A stretch of DNA of 64,000 bases from Silurus meridionalis (taxonomy: Eukaryota; Chordata; Actinopteri; Siluriformes; Siluridae): NCBI RefSeq assembly GCF_014805685.1, contig NC_060885.1:32074632-32138631 (forward strand). Direction: 5' to 3'. Shown here piece by piece: positions 22,481 through 33,462 of this stretch. A model generated the notes under the pieces. It ran no database searches and was not told the DNA's origin. It saw only the letters and a list, made by a program, of their open reading frames with translations. Numbering within the stretch: the stretch's first letter is position 1; every line of letters starts with the position of its first letter. Both the position numbers and the translations under genes were made by a program.

Positions 22481-22914
22481 CTAACAATCATCTGCTTGTA
22501 AGTCTTTCCTGTGTTCTTGTTTAAACTCCTTTACACACAACAGTTAAACAAGTTTAACACCGAGGCAGAACATCTCTCTGTGGGAAAAAACAGCCATTCC
22601 TCAGCAAAAAACATGCTCGTTTCAGCAAGGAAAACACGTCAGCAATTTAATCTAAATAACTTCAGATTTCAACACAACATGCAGCAACATTTGGCAAAGT
22701 CTGTTTCAATAATACTCCATCAGCAATGAAAAAAGTCTATTACAAAAAAGTCAAGCGCAAACAATAGCTTTATTAGTAGACTAATTATAAAAAGTATATT
22801 ACTACTAAATTCCACTAATTGTTTAGTAAATATTAAAAAGTCAGTATAAATGATAACAAATATTGAAAAAATTTGCACTTATTGAATTGATAATTGTATT
22901 GTATTTAATGTAAT
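22480..22914. other. Unassigned AT-rich sequence
   Basis: AT-rich DNA with no recognised element or gene. Confidence 0.4.
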
Positions 22915-23090
22915 ATCCGAGATTAACTGTCAATCGATTAAAATATTGTCATCAGTTAATCGCACATTTTTATCCGTTCTAAATGTACCTTAAATGAATA
23001 CATTTCAAGTTTTTAATTCTCTAACATGGGCAAGGACAAATATGGATTCCTTTTGCATATGTATGTTTATGATTAGTAAAACCAAACTCA
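22915..23090 (+). mobile_element. hAT-type interspersed repeat fragment
   Basis: Contains 'GTCAATCGATTAAAATATTG', 'AGTTAATCGCACATTTTTAT' and 'CTAAATGTACCTTAAATG', then 'AACATGGGCAAGGACAAATATG' type sequence and 'TTTTGCATATGTATGTTTAT'. This matches my recollection of the end of a common fish hAT-like element with TTAATCGC motifs. Only one end is present and there is no coding sequence. Confidence 0.5.
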
Positions 23091-23358
23091 TCATAGAGCA
23101 TGAAGAAAATATTCTTGTAAAGATTTTAAATGATGGTGGTTTGAATTACGTGAAACACCAGGAGACCAAACGGAACTTTTGCTGTGTTTCCACATGGATG
23201 GTTATAATTGCTGGATGTGCGCATCAGGAAGGATTTTGGTGCTTGATTTGAGACTTGCCGCATCCGGAAAACAAATGTTTTGTGATTAAAAATAATCTTT
23301 CGATGTTTTTTTACATTTTTTTTATATCTAAGTAAAGAAAGGACATCAATATAATAAA

Positions 23359-23360
<2 letters not shown>
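23091..23360. other. Unassigned sequence
   Basis: No repeat or gene recognised. Confidence 0.4.

Positions 23361-23426
<66 letters not shown>
23361..23426. repeat. (AT)n microsatellite
   Basis: About 33 AT units. Confidence 0.96.
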
Positions 23427-23429
<3 letters not shown>

Positions 23430-23574
23430 TTCTAAATATTATTATTTTTCCCACTATATCCTGATTATAAATTCCATACAGTTCTTAACAATATATACAT
23501 ATGTACAAGATATATATCTCTTTTTGTAAACTTATATATCCCATATTTCTTTCCATAGATTGTGCCTTAGACAC

Positions 23575-23650
<76 letters not shown>

Positions 23651-23803
23651 GTCTGTCTGTCTGTCTGTCCGTCTGTCCGTCCGTCCGCCCGCCCGTTCGA
23701 TCGCCCGCCCGCCCGCGTGCCTTTCTGTCTGTCTGCCTGCCTGCCGCTCTGTCTGTCTGCCTGCCTGCCTGTCTGTCTGTCTGTCTGTCTGTCTGTCTTC
23801 CTG
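23575..23803. repeat. Compound (ATCT)n-(GTCT)n-(GTCC/GCCC/GCCT)n array
   Basis: Nineteen ATCT units (23575-23650) pass into GTCT, then GTCC/GTCCG, then GCCC and GCCT units, and return to GTCT by 23803. Read on the other strand this is GATA-type followed by GACA-type repeats. The open frames across it (SIYL and SVCL strings) are artefacts. Confidence 0.96.
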
Positions 23804-24566
23804 TTAAAAAAGATTCTGTGAGTAAAATCCACTCTTTTCCAATGTTAAGGGAAAATAATATTTAGAGTGCCCCAGATTGTAAACGAAACACTCGGTGTGA
23901 CACTGTACTTTATTTGATTTCTGTAAAAATTCTCAGTATTTAAAAAAAAATTCTGATTTAAATCCATCAAAATCACAAGAGCTTCAAGCCTGCTAAAGTC
24001 ACTTTAGATCATTCGGCTGAATAAATGGAGCAATACACGGCCTGATATAACCCCGAGGGAGAAACGCAGCCTCCCAAACCAACTCCAGCTTCTGACTTTG
24101 TTTTTTTTTTTTGGTTTCTGCTTTTTTCCAGGAACTGTAAAAGACGAACAGCTTCATTTCGGATTATAACCTTTTCCCATCAGGTTCCACATTTATCCAT
24201 ATTATATTACATTATATTCAGTGCCCCAAATATTTTCTCCATATAGTGTATAAAAGATGGAAATGATTGAATGATTAATTTGACATAATTCGAAGAAAAA
24301 AATAATATTTTTTAGACAATCTTGAGTCGCTTGAGTTGGCAGTACTGCACGCTGCCATGGTGGTTCGCTTAAACTCAGCAATTCGAAAGCACATTCGAGT
24401 GGAAACTGGCTTGTTAAGCCCTCTAAACACACAGACGCAAACGTGCACCCACGTGCATTTCTACTTCACAGCCTAACAAGTCAGCTTAACAAGATCCGAC
24501 AGTCGAGTCTTAATGCTGGCTGTATTCTCCGGCACTGTTCTGCCTCCCTACACACACACGCATGCG

Positions 24567-24568
<2 letters not shown>
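23804..24568. other. Unassigned sequence
   Basis: AT-rich sequence without recognised repeats or genes. Confidence 0.35.

Positions 24569-24600
<32 letters not shown>
24569..24600. repeat. (CA)n microsatellite
   Basis: Sixteen CA units, preceded by a shorter CACACACACG run at 24551-24560. Confidence 0.93.
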
Positions 24601-24602
<2 letters not shown>

Positions 24603-25541
24603 AAGCAGACTCGGCGAAGGATGAAAATATCGGCCACACGACTGCAAAGCTCAGCGTTAAATTGAAGCAACTCTTGTGGGAAATGATAAGGCTCTTTTTT
24701 TTATTATTCGCTCCTGAGAATAGCACAAATGGAAATCTTCAGCTTCCACCCCACCCCACTTCCTTCTAGATGAGGAGACATAAAAAGTAAAAAAAACTAA
24801 ACAAAAAAAAAAAACAAAGACAGAGATGTTTCTTATTTGCTGCTCATTAAAAATACATGATTTTGTCCCCTTTTTTTTCTTCCCTTGGCCTGAACGCAGC
24901 ACCGTGTGATAACTTCTTCCTTTTTGCTCTTTATTGCCACGAGTGTTCCCCGAGGAGCCTCTGTGTGGAGTACAGAGCAGCAAAGCAGAGGACCAGAACG
25001 AAGCTCTCATCTCACACACTTCACTCTCTCAGACACACAGTTACTCACACACACACACACACACACACACATGCAGGGCTTTTGGAGTACAAATAAAGAG
25101 GCCCAGACAAGAAAGTGGATGTGATCAAAGCTTTCCTCCATTACCAGAGCAAGGTGGGGTCAGTTCTCTCACCACCATAAATACAACCATATATCTCTAT
25201 CTGCTCTAGTGCACAACGAGTGCACAAAATAGAAGCAGGAGAAAAAGCACGCCTCTATTACGCGCGCCTCAATTACGTTCCCGACTTGAAAGTACTCTGG
25301 GCTGGAGGTAATGCTCTGTTTATCCAAATCGATCTCATGCAAAAGTTCATGAGAAGCGTTGAGAGCGATTGTGTGGAATTCCACACAAATCCCTGTCCCT
25401 CGTTTTTTGTTTTTTGTTTTTTTTTGGTCTTCTTTAATTTTGCCTTCCCCGAAAATGAATGTTACTATGATTAAAATGCAGTGTTGAGACACCAGGATCA
25501 TAGTCACATTACTTTTTGACTCCAATGGACTCCACTTCATT
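24601..25541. other. Unassigned sequence with a short CA array
   Basis: No gene recognised. A (CA)13 run lies at 25046-25071. Overlapping open frames of 72-123 codons on both strands show no known domain. Confidence 0.35.
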
Positions 25542-25918
25542 GTTCAGTCAAAAGTTTGCGGACACCCGACCATCACATCCATTCGTGCTTCCAGATGCAT
25601 TTCTTCTTAACTCTGTAAAAACTTTCACTTTTCTAGAAAGATTTTTATTTTTTATTTTTTTGGATTGTGTTTGTGGAGATTTGTGCTCATTCAACCACAA
25701 GAAAGTCCATCTAACATCTAATGGTGTTCGGAGACACTATTGAAGACCTTCAAGGATGAATTAGAGGTGGATCTAGTGGAACGTCTTTCCAGAACATGAC
25801 ATGAACACGTTGTCGGATGAAACTTCTGGCCATGCTGTATCTAGTATGAAAGCAAAACCTCGCGATATAAAATAATGCAGAATTCATGAGGTGTCATAAT
25901 ATTTTTGCCACTCATCCT
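25542..25918. mobile_element. Tc1-family fold-back derivative, copy 4
   Basis: The left end 'CAAAAGTTTGCGGACACCCG' and the right end 'GAGGTGTCATAATATTTTTG' form terminal inverted repeats. Inside, the left half carries transposase 3' sequence in reverse ('CACTTTTCTAGAAAGATTTT', 'TGTGGAGATTTGTGCTCATT') while the right half carries related sequence in forward orientation ('TCTAGTGGAACGTCTTTCCA'). The element therefore looks like a palindrome-type rearrangement with two copies of the transposase end. Inferred from matches to the other copies in this window. Confidence 0.5.
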
Positions 25919-26647
25919 AATCAGAGAGTTTTTCCTCCAAAGAGTCAGAATGAATTGTTGATCACCTCAAGAATGAAAAGATTTGCTTTAATAGACTCGA
26001 CTGTGCAAAACAACAGACGTCTGTTATGAGTCTGAAACGTACACGCTAGAATGATTTCGCGGCGTCTCTCCTTCAAAAAGCTGCTTTTCTCTGCCTTCGT
26101 CTTGTTACTCCTAATGTGCAAAGTGGAAGCCTCGCCGTACCGAGGAGTAATAATGGTGCTCTCGCTTCTAAACAGACTCATTTATTCCATGAATCATCAC
26201 CATAAAAAAGAGAAGGGCGGAGAGAAAAAAAAAGAAGAAGCAGTTGAGAAGCAGCCAGTCTATTATTTATTATTCCTATATGGCTGTGTCATTAGCTGAA
26301 TCAGTAACAAGCTGGGTAAAAGGTTGCTTTTGATGAACATGGGACAAAAAAAACAACGCAGGAATGGAAAAAAAAATTCTGGATGAAAAAGAGAACGATG
26401 TGCTGTTCTTTGCCAGGCAAGCTCTCTCAACAAGAAGGGAAGGATAAAAAGAACATTTGAAATAAAGAATAGTATAAAAATCGAGCCGTGGTGCGGGTTT
26501 TTGGGGTCGGTAGTAGAGGAACGAGGGAATGATACTCATGACCTGTTAAATTCGGTCACTAAAGTCAAATCCCAGTTCAAGAAATCCAGGACGTCGTGCG
26601 GTTACGCCCACATCGAGGCACGACTTCGACTCCAGCCGGTGTGTAAA
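25919..26647. other. Unassigned sequence
   Basis: Mixed sequence, no repeat or gene recognised. Confidence 0.35.
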
Positions 26648-26832
26648 TATGATTATTAATTTAATTATTTATTTATTTATCTATGGAAATACAATTATTA
26701 ATTATTAATTTGTTAATTTATTTAATAATTAATTTTATTAATTAATTTATTTATTACTTAATTGTATTAATTAATTAGTAAGTTAATTAGGTAATCTACT
26801 CATTATTTTACTTAATTATTTATTTATTTTCC
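26648..26832. repeat. TTAATT/TTTA-rich low-complexity sequence
   Basis: Degenerate ATTTATTTA and TTAATTAATT repeats that fill nearly 200 bp, just upstream of a hAT-like repeat copy. Confidence 0.85.
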
Positions 26833-26844
26833 AGACGAGCGCTC

Positions 26845-27300
26845 AGTGCACATTGGATCCAAGTTGTACCGCGATGCATCGTTTTTCACATATTTGCATC
26901 TTTAAAAAACGATTTATTTATATTTATTATATCATTATCATATAACTATTTGTATTAATTAGAAGGTGACCAATAATTTGCGACCAATATTTGATAAATA
27001 GATCGATTTCTCTTCGCTGAACTGCTTCTCGTGCTGCTACGTGAATATGACGCATCGCAGCGCTACGGAGACGGAGGCGTGTCCTGAGAGTCACACAGAA
27101 TACAGATTTACATGGCAGAGGTAGAGCTGTAACTTCCATTTCATCCATTTTTTTTTTTTTTATTTGATATTTTTTTAGTATTCCGATTTATATACCTGGT
27201 AACAGGAAAAACAGAAAAAAAGCATCTGGTTATTTTTTTTTGCACTACAAAGGTCTGTGTGTGAAAAGGCCATGTATTGGTGTCCCAATACTTTAATATC
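26845..27300 (+). mobile_element. hAT-like (ZBED-type) element 5' segment, copy 2
   Basis: Shares with 4543-5035 and 52965-53340 the blocks 'GATCGATTTCTCTTCGCTGA' (about 27001), 'CTACGTGAATATGACG', 'GGAGGCGTGTCCTGAGAGTC' (about 27072) and 'ACATGGCAGAGGTAGAGCTG' (about 27110). The ATG frame here stops after MAEVEL. A 'GATGCATCG' motif near 26872 may belong to its end. Relic only. Confidence 0.5.
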
Positions 27301-27684
27301 TTTTAAGCATTTTTAACAAAATGTAAAGCCTTAAACGTATATGCCAATTTTTCCACTGATCCGATCCACTGGCAAGGAACGGCTTCTTCATCTGTACTGT
27401 ACATTCATGCAGTAGAGCGTACTAAATAGACTCTCGTCCTCTGTTAACGAACATCAAACGGGTCCATTTTCTATCTTAAATTTAATACTATCCTAATTTA
27501 GATCTCAATCCTTGCTGATGCCTAAAGGAGGGAAAGGAAGGAAATAATAAAATGTGCTGAGAATGGCACTTTTGTTTTAAACTAGCCTCGTACAACAGCT
27601 TTAACAGGCTTCCTGTGCTCCATAATATTCTATATCCTTTTCTTCATCAGGGAAAAATATATAGTATAGCATAGAAAACCAGGT
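27301..27684. other. Unassigned sequence
   Basis: Nothing recognised. Confidence 0.35.
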
Positions 27685-28360
27685 TAGGGAACCAAAATTG
27701 GTATTTATAATCTCAAAAAAGGTTCTTAAACGATTAATTGTCAAAATGTATGGTTCTGTGAAGAACCTTTACACCCAAAAAGTCTTTCCAGTGCACAAAA
27801 AAAGGTTTCAAAAACTGTGGTTTTGCTTCTGCATTAATAACTTAAAATCTGAGAGGAAGAATAAAAACATTTATATTCATAGCGATGCCATAGATCTAAT
27901 TTTGGTTTCTCAAAGAACCTTTAAGTAGACTGTTTTTAAAAGAACCCCTTTTTAAGGCTTTCTTTCAGAAGGTTCTTTGTAGAACCACTCATGAAAATGT
28001 TCTTTGTTCCAACATACACTCAAACAAACGGCATATTTTCTTCATATTTTAGTTCAGTCGACACACAGATGTTCTGGATGAAATCGTTTAGTTAAAGGTT
28101 CTTCAAGAAATCAAAAATGTTCCTTCTGTAACATTGATGTGAAAACTCCTTCCTAGTTCTTCATGGCAGCTTTATATATTTAAGAGTGTAGGTTGGAACA
28201 TGGAACATTTTCATTAGAGGTTCTACAAACAAGTTCTTTCCAAAAAGTGCTCAGAATAATATTTAATTATTTTTCAAAAACGATTTATTGAACAATGAGG
28301 AGAACCAAAACCTTTGAGGAACCAAAATTGGATTTTCTATGACATTGCTGCAAAAAACTC
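27685..28360. repeat. GGTTCTT/AAGAACC-rich interspersed repeat, copy 1
   Basis: Dense AAGAACC/GGTTCTT hexamer-type motifs ('TGAAGAACCTTTACACCC', 'AGAAGGTTCTTTGTAGAACC', 'GAACCAAAATTGG'), also seen at 33445-33990. The family occurs widely in fish genomes by my recollection. Both ends carry 'GGAACCAAAATTGG'-like sequence (about 27687 and 28318), which may mark its boundaries. No coding sequence. Confidence 0.6.
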
Positions 28361-28589
28361 TATTTTTCGGTGCTTTATCTCACCTTCAGATTTTAAGAGT
28401 GTGGCTTGTGCACTGATAAATGCAGAAGCAAAACGACTGCTTTTCTTTTGTGCCCCCGACTGCACGCTTTATCAATAAAAAAAGAAAGAAAGAAAAACAG
28501 AAAGAAGGAAGGAAAAAAGACAGTCTTGATCACACTTTAAGATATTCACTTTGAAAAGCACTTATTTGTTTCTCTCCCCCTCCCTCTCT
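28361..28589. other. Unassigned sequence
   Basis: A short GAAA/GGAA-rich run at about 28478-28515; otherwise nothing. Confidence 0.4.
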
Positions 28590-28960
28590 GCACTTCAGAA
28601 TGGAAATCAGCCGGATGTTTGCACCTCAAAGAGAATATTTTCGCGTCGCGTTTGCTCGGGTCTAATTGTGCACCGTGTTCCTCGTGCCCTCGACACAATG
28701 ACAGTCTGCATGTGAAAGCGACACAGGGACAGCTTTTTGTTGTAAGAGACGGGTAGCGACATAAATAAGGTTAGCACCCGAGCCTGTGTGCCATCATTAG
28801 CGCCCGGGGCCATGCGGAAAGACCGAAATTAGATCACCGCTGAAATTCTGCGATAATAAAAACCATTTACCTGCCTGGGAAAAATCACGAGAACGACGAC
28901 TAGTGCAGTGTCTGTTTATTGGGAGATTCATGAGGCAAACATGGGCCAGATTAATATATA
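28590..28960. other. Candidate conserved non-coding element
   Basis: A repeat-free block of balanced composition with motifs such as 'CCATCATTAGCGCCCGG' (about 28790), 'TCTAATTGTGCACC' (about 28660), 'GCGATAATAAAAACC' (about 28850) and 'GACATAAATAAGG'. No open frame of interest. The look is that of a vertebrate enhancer in a gene desert; inferred. Confidence 0.3.
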
Positions 28961-29030
28961 TATATATAGTAACAACACAAAGGCAAATCTCTGCAGCAGC
29001 TCTGTAGCTGTCCAAATACACTTTATAATT
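28961..29030. other. Spacer with a short AT run
   Basis: Includes an AT run of about 17 bp at 28952-28969. Nothing else. Confidence 0.4.
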
Positions 29031-29504
29031 TAAAAGTTCCTGGACACCGGACCACATGATTGGTATGTGCTTTTTGAGCTTCTCGTTCCATATTTAGTCC
29101 CTATTTGCTCATATAAAAACCTCCACTCTTCTGGGAAGATATTCCATTAGATTGTGTGGAGATATGTGTGGAGATTCAGGTACTGCAGGTGAGATGAGGT
29201 GAGGTGAGAACGTGAGGTGGCCTGGGGTGCAGTCAGCGTTCACATTCATTCGAAAGGTGTTCAATAGGGTTGGAGCTCTACAGCAGGAGATCTTCCACTC
29301 CAAACCCATCTAAAGCATATCTTCATGTATCTGGATTTGTGCACAGGAACATTGCCATACTAGATCAGATTTGGATCTTCTAGTTCAACAAAAGGGAAAA
29401 TTGAATGCTACGGAATCCGAAGACCAGCTTTGTGGTTACAGTTTGGAGAAGAAGCACATATGGCTGGAAAAGTGGTGTCCTACTACTTTTGTCCATATAG
29501 TGTA
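29031..29504 (-). mobile_element. Tc1-family deletion derivative, copy 5 (nearly complete)
   Basis: Reverse-oriented. Terminal repeats are 'TTTTGTCCATATAGTGTAT' at the right and 'AAAAGTTCCTGGACACCGG' at the left. The minus strand reads 'CACAAAGCTGGTC', 'TTCCTGTGCACAAATCC', 'GATCTCCTGCTGTAGAGC', 'CCCTATTGAACACCTTTCG' and 'TCTTCCCAGAAGAGTGGAGG', and a minus-strand frame ends with LPRRVEVFI, the usual Tc1 C-terminal motif. At about 475 bp it lacks the catalytic region, so it is non-autonomous. Confidence 0.78.
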
Positions 29505-30089
29505 TATAGTCTTTATCTGTAAAAGACATTTGACCAGAAAATGTAAAATATTTTTATATTTCCACCAACTCGACATACAGTACAGATACATAAGTCGAGT
29601 TTATACCTGGTCTCAACCAAACAGCAATTGGAAGTTTCTGGAAAGATAATGTTCTGATTGGTATGAATCTATGGGAGTCTTTCCCAAATAAGAGAAATTG
29701 TAGTTTTCAATAAAAAAAATCCTAAAAGACTTAATAACATCTAGGAAGGTAAGGCAACATCTGGAAAGGCAAAATCAGAAAAAGTCAAAATGGGCTCCTT
29801 ATGTTTCATTCTCATGATTTTTTGTATTAAATAACTGGTTATGTATGCGTGTTTTATAAGCAACAGCAAATAAACCAAGAGAAAACTTCAAATCGCTCCT
29901 CCTATTTTTATCAATATTTATATAGAACACTGAAGGTTCTTTATATATTTCTGCAATAAAGATTATCAATAGCTGTAGTATAAATATTATTAAGAAATAT
30001 TATAAATTATTCATTCTATTATTGGTTATTATAATAAATCTAATTATAATAAACCTCTGTTTGCACAAAATTTGTGTTGTTAGTTTAGA
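29505..30089. other. Unassigned AT-rich sequence
   Basis: Nothing recognised. Confidence 0.35.
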
Positions 30090-30236
30090 GTTCAGTGCAG
30101 TTGTGTATACCTTTTGTTAATGTATGTTGTTTTCTGTAGCTCAGTCCTGGGGGAACGTTGTTTCGTTTCACTGTGTACTGCACCGTATATGGTTGAAATG
30201 ACAATAAAGCCAACGTAAATTGACTTGACTTGACTT
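30090..30236 (+). mobile_element. LINE 3'-tail-like sequence
   Basis: 'GGGGGAACGTTGTTTCGTTTC', then 'CTGTGTACTGCACCGTATAT', 'GGTTGAAATGACAATAAAGC' and a GACTTGACTTGACTTG terminal run. This is the recognisable end of a fish L2-like LINE. Only the 3' untranslated end is present. A sister tail is at 62803-62885. Confidence 0.6.
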
Positions 30237-30488
30237 GAAATAACATCATTGCTTTATATCTTCTGATAGACATCACAAGAGTAAGACTTGATGTGTTTAA
30301 TGCACTCTGAACTGCAATTCTGCTGCTGTTTCAGCTTCCAGGATTAAATACACTGCAACAGAGTCTACCGGTTTACACCTCATACATATTCATATATGTA
30401 TTTGCATATCAGGATGGTAATCGTGTGTCATGGTGTGTTGTGGTGTTCTGATGTGGTGGTTTTTGTCATAGTTTTTCATTGTATGTGT
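30237..30488. other. Unassigned sequence
   Basis: Nothing recognised. Confidence 0.35.
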
Positions 30489-30528
30489 AGTGTGTGTGTG
30501 TGTGTGTGTGTGTGTGAGAGTATATACA

Positions 30529-30588
<60 letters not shown>
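30489..30588. repeat. (GT)n then (AT)n compound microsatellite
   Basis: GT run at 30489-30516, short GAGAGTATATACAGT spacer, then AT run at 30529-30588. Confidence 0.95.
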
Positions 30589-30594
<6 letters not shown>

Positions 30595-30878
30595 CACTTT
30601 CTTCAGTAGAATGTTTTGTTTGATAGCGGTGGTGGATAATGAGCAATACAGATAACAAGAAAAGTATATTTAAAAAAAAAAAGTCCAAACCACCATCTGC
30701 AACAACTACAAAGAAAAACGCAAATATGTGCCGTAATTGGCGTCTACGCGCTCACGACTTCCAGAAAAAAAGCAAAAAACAATGAAGAAACGAATGCAGA
30801 TGTTTCAAAATGGTCAAAAACTTGAAAAAGGTGGCAGGTATCATTTCAATGAAGCAGAAACTGAAAGAAGTTGAGTAT

Positions 30879-30917
<39 letters not shown>

Positions 30918-30959
30918 ATAAGAGAGAGAAAGAAGGTGGAACAACAGATCTGATGACAA
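30589..30959. repeat. Purine-rich sequence with a (GA)n array
   Basis: Ordinary sequence, then a GA run at 30880-30914 continuing into GAAAGAA-type units to about 30935. Confidence 0.85.
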
Positions 30960-31170
30960 ACGTCTGATTGGCTTCAGGGCCGACTCGTGTTTCCCTGTGT
31001 AACAAGCCTCGCTCTGTCGCTAATTAAAATCGTGAGCTTATTGGAATTTCTCGAGCTCGTTAGGTTTTAATATATCGGCACTTCAGAATATTAATATCAA
31101 TTAGGAAAGTCCTTCTGAATGCGAGTGCCAGCCGTGTAATGCTGGGAAACGAAGTTAGTCGGTCTCGAAT
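30960..31170. other. Candidate conserved non-coding element
   Basis: Repeat-free block with 'CGCTAATTAAAATCGTGAGC' (about 31018) and 'AATATTAATATCAATTAGG' (about 31087), both homeodomain-type cores. Inferred from appearance. Confidence 0.3.
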
Positions 31171-31311
31171 ATGCAAAAGTGTTTTGAGCATGAAGCATCG
31201 AATGTTTGTTTGCTGACACTGGCACAATTTACATTTTCATTTCGACATTAATTTTTCAGATGAACTCTTTCTCACACTTATAAAGTAGAATGCAAAAGTG
31301 CTGTGGGTACT
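31171..31311. other. Unassigned sequence
   Basis: Nothing recognised. Confidence 0.4.
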
Positions 31312-31364
31312 ATCATCATCATCATCATCATCATCATCATTATTATTATTATTATTATTATTAT
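31312..31364. repeat. (ATC)n-(ATT)n microsatellite
   Basis: About ten ATC units pass directly into about eight ATT units. Confidence 0.95.
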
Positions 31365-31734
31365 GTTTTTAAGAAAATTAGCAAATTCCTCCCTGAAAAT
31401 GCAGAGTTTCACCACAGGAATTTGCAAGTGAAAAGCAGCTGAAGGTTACGGGCAGTGCTGTTTGTCGTGCTCTATACAGATATTCACCGGGTTACGAAGG
31501 AGATGTGTTCTTATGACTCCATCGTAACTTGAAAATTATTCGAGACATCCCCTAGCCTAGAACCGCCTAGACTAGCCTAGCCAGGAGTCTTAAAGATTTT
31601 TTAGCTAAACTTTAATAAATTTAGCTAAACAGAGCAATTTACAGTATCGTTATGTATAAACTATACAGTATATATGTATGTAGCAGAGTGTGTAGCGAGA
31701 GGAGGGCGGAGCATACACTGCTATGTTTCACTTT
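31365..31734. other. Unassigned sequence
   Basis: Contains a short local repeat of CCTAG and TTTAGCTAAAC (31550-31630). No gene. Confidence 0.4.
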
Positions 31735-31800
31735 AATTCTTCTGTAAAACTGCTTTGAGACAATCTTCATTGTGAAAAGCGCTATAGAAATAAACATGAA
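31735..31800 (-). repeat. Dispersed repeat A fragment
   Basis: 'TTCTGTAAAACTGCTTTGAG', then 'CATTGTGAAAAGCGCTATAG', then AAATAAACATGAA: the terminal module of repeat A in the same orientation as 13490-13983. Confidence 0.65.
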
Positions 31801-31959
31801 CGTTCGTTTGCCTGCTATGCAAAACTTAAAATATTGTTACAATTTTGTCGTATCACCATCGTCATTGCAAAATCATATATACTATCTGTGGTCTCGATTG
31901 TTAGTCTCCACACTGTATAAGATCATTCATGAGATCAGAACACAGTAGACCTAGAACTA

Positions 31960-32130
31960 TATAAAGTGTTTAAGGCTTTGGACTTTGGATCTAAAGGTTG
32001 TGAGTTCAAATTCCTGCCACACTAATCTGCCCTTCCTGGGCCCCTGAGCAAGGCCCTTAACCCCATTACTGCTCATAAGTTTCTTTGCATAAGGGCATCT
32101 GCCAAAAGCCAAAAATGTAAATATGAATGA
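31960..32130 (+). mobile_element. tRNA-derived SINE
   Basis: Plus-strand order: 'GTTTAAGGCTTTGGACTTTG', B-box-like 'GGTTGTGAGTTCAAATTCC' (about 31996), core 'CCCCTGAGCAAGGCCCTTAA' (about 32041), and tail 'TAAGGGCATCTGCCAAAAGC' with AAATGTAAAT. This corresponds to a common fish SINE whose tail differs from the 56470 copy. Confidence 0.7.
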
Positions 32131-33375
32131 CTACTTTCTGCTTATGGTGTCAGATTTCTTTATTTCTGTAAAGCAAATGCGTTGGCATCTAAACAATTAT
32201 TCTACAGTGCGACTGAGGTCATGAGATATTTCTGACCCACTACCATGTTGTCATCCAAAGTATTTGCAACTATCAGACGGGTTGTGTGTAATCCTATGCA
32301 ATCCTCCATCGCCCGTAAAGTCAAATTAATGACACGGAACTTTACAACGCTTATGTTTTGTTTTTGTTTTTTACCAGACTTGTGGATGATTCATGCTGCA
32401 TTTCTCGGGGAATAACTGAGGCAAAAGTCGCTAATAAGCAAACCTGTACTCGGCCTCAGACCCTCCACCCACAGCTCGTGGTTTCCAGGAAAACAAACTG
32501 GCATAATGAATATATGGGGTATAGAACAATCACCCAAAAAAATAATCATGTCATGTTATTAGGTTATCTTTTTTTTTGAAGCAAGTCCATGTGATTGGCT
32601 GTTTGAAGTCAAATGTCAGTCAAATGTCAGCTTTATAGCTTCTTGTGGTTTTTCGGTTCCATAAAATTAAAACTCTGAACAAAACTCCACACTATAAACC
32701 AATTCGAGAAACAAAACTCTAGTGGGATTCAAAAGCCCAGTCCGGCCTAGCTCTTCATTTTCCATACAAGTAGCCTTGTGTTAATTCTAAAATTTGAGGC
32801 TGTGACACTGTGTCAACCTAAAACCGTTAGGGATAACGCATGCTTCCGCTACGACACATGTAGCCAATCTCAATCATCATTTCCAGTCACGTGGGGACGG
32901 CTGAACGCACCGAACTTAACTGCCCACAGACGTCTGCGATTAGATCCCTCCAAACGCCGAAAACCATCTAGGAGAGAGAAACTATCCGTCTTCCCCACCT
33001 TCGAAAATACACGCTTAACTATGCTTTTCCAGATGTCAATTCTGTCACTCAGGAGCCCTGATTAACCCTAATTTCTGTGAATAAGCAAAATATTCACAGA
33101 TAATCGTCAGGGGCTGTTTTTATTAATCATGTAAATGCATCCAGTCTTTACTCAAGATCGGACAGATATTTCAAAAAATAACATGCAGTGCCTCAGGAAA
33201 GCGAAGGACTACAGGGAAAGCCAAAAATAAAGACAAAGAACCTGACAATGAACTTCAAAGATCTGCATGTGGCTTTGATTTGAAATATAATAGCATACAG
33301 ATACCAAAAAATGAGGGAATGAGGGATGAGGGAACCAAAAAACACACAAGTACTGAGATATATATATACACACAC
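32131..33375. other. Unassigned sequence
   Basis: No repeat or gene recognised. About 32820-33070 is of balanced composition with a 95-codon plus-strand open frame (32778-33065) that has no domain; I do not call it. Confidence 0.3.
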
Positions 33376-33462
33376 ACACCCAGAGGGTTAAGGGTCTTGC
33401 TCAAGGGCCCAATGAGTGGCAGTTTTGCAATACCAGCGCTTCCAATCAGTAACCCATTTCTA
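33376..33462 (-). mobile_element. SINE fragment, reverse orientation
   Basis: 'GGTTAAGGGTCTTGCTCAAG', 'GGCCCAATGAGTGGCAG' and 'CCAATCAGTAACCC' match the core and head of the SINE at 17945-18150. Directly abuts the GGTTCTT-rich repeat. Confidence 0.6.

Noticed and set aside
23501..23865. Open frames with SIYL and SVCL repeats, arginine/aspartate/glutamine repeats on the other strand
   Set aside because: Direct translation of the ATCT/GTCT array.
18345..24600. CRISPR-like array
   Set aside because: Repeats are contiguous microsatellites or minisatellites without unique spacers, and the DNA is vertebrate.
31960..32130. Possible tRNA gene
   Set aside because: The tRNA-like B box is part of a SINE; no cloverleaf with proper acceptor and anticodon stems.
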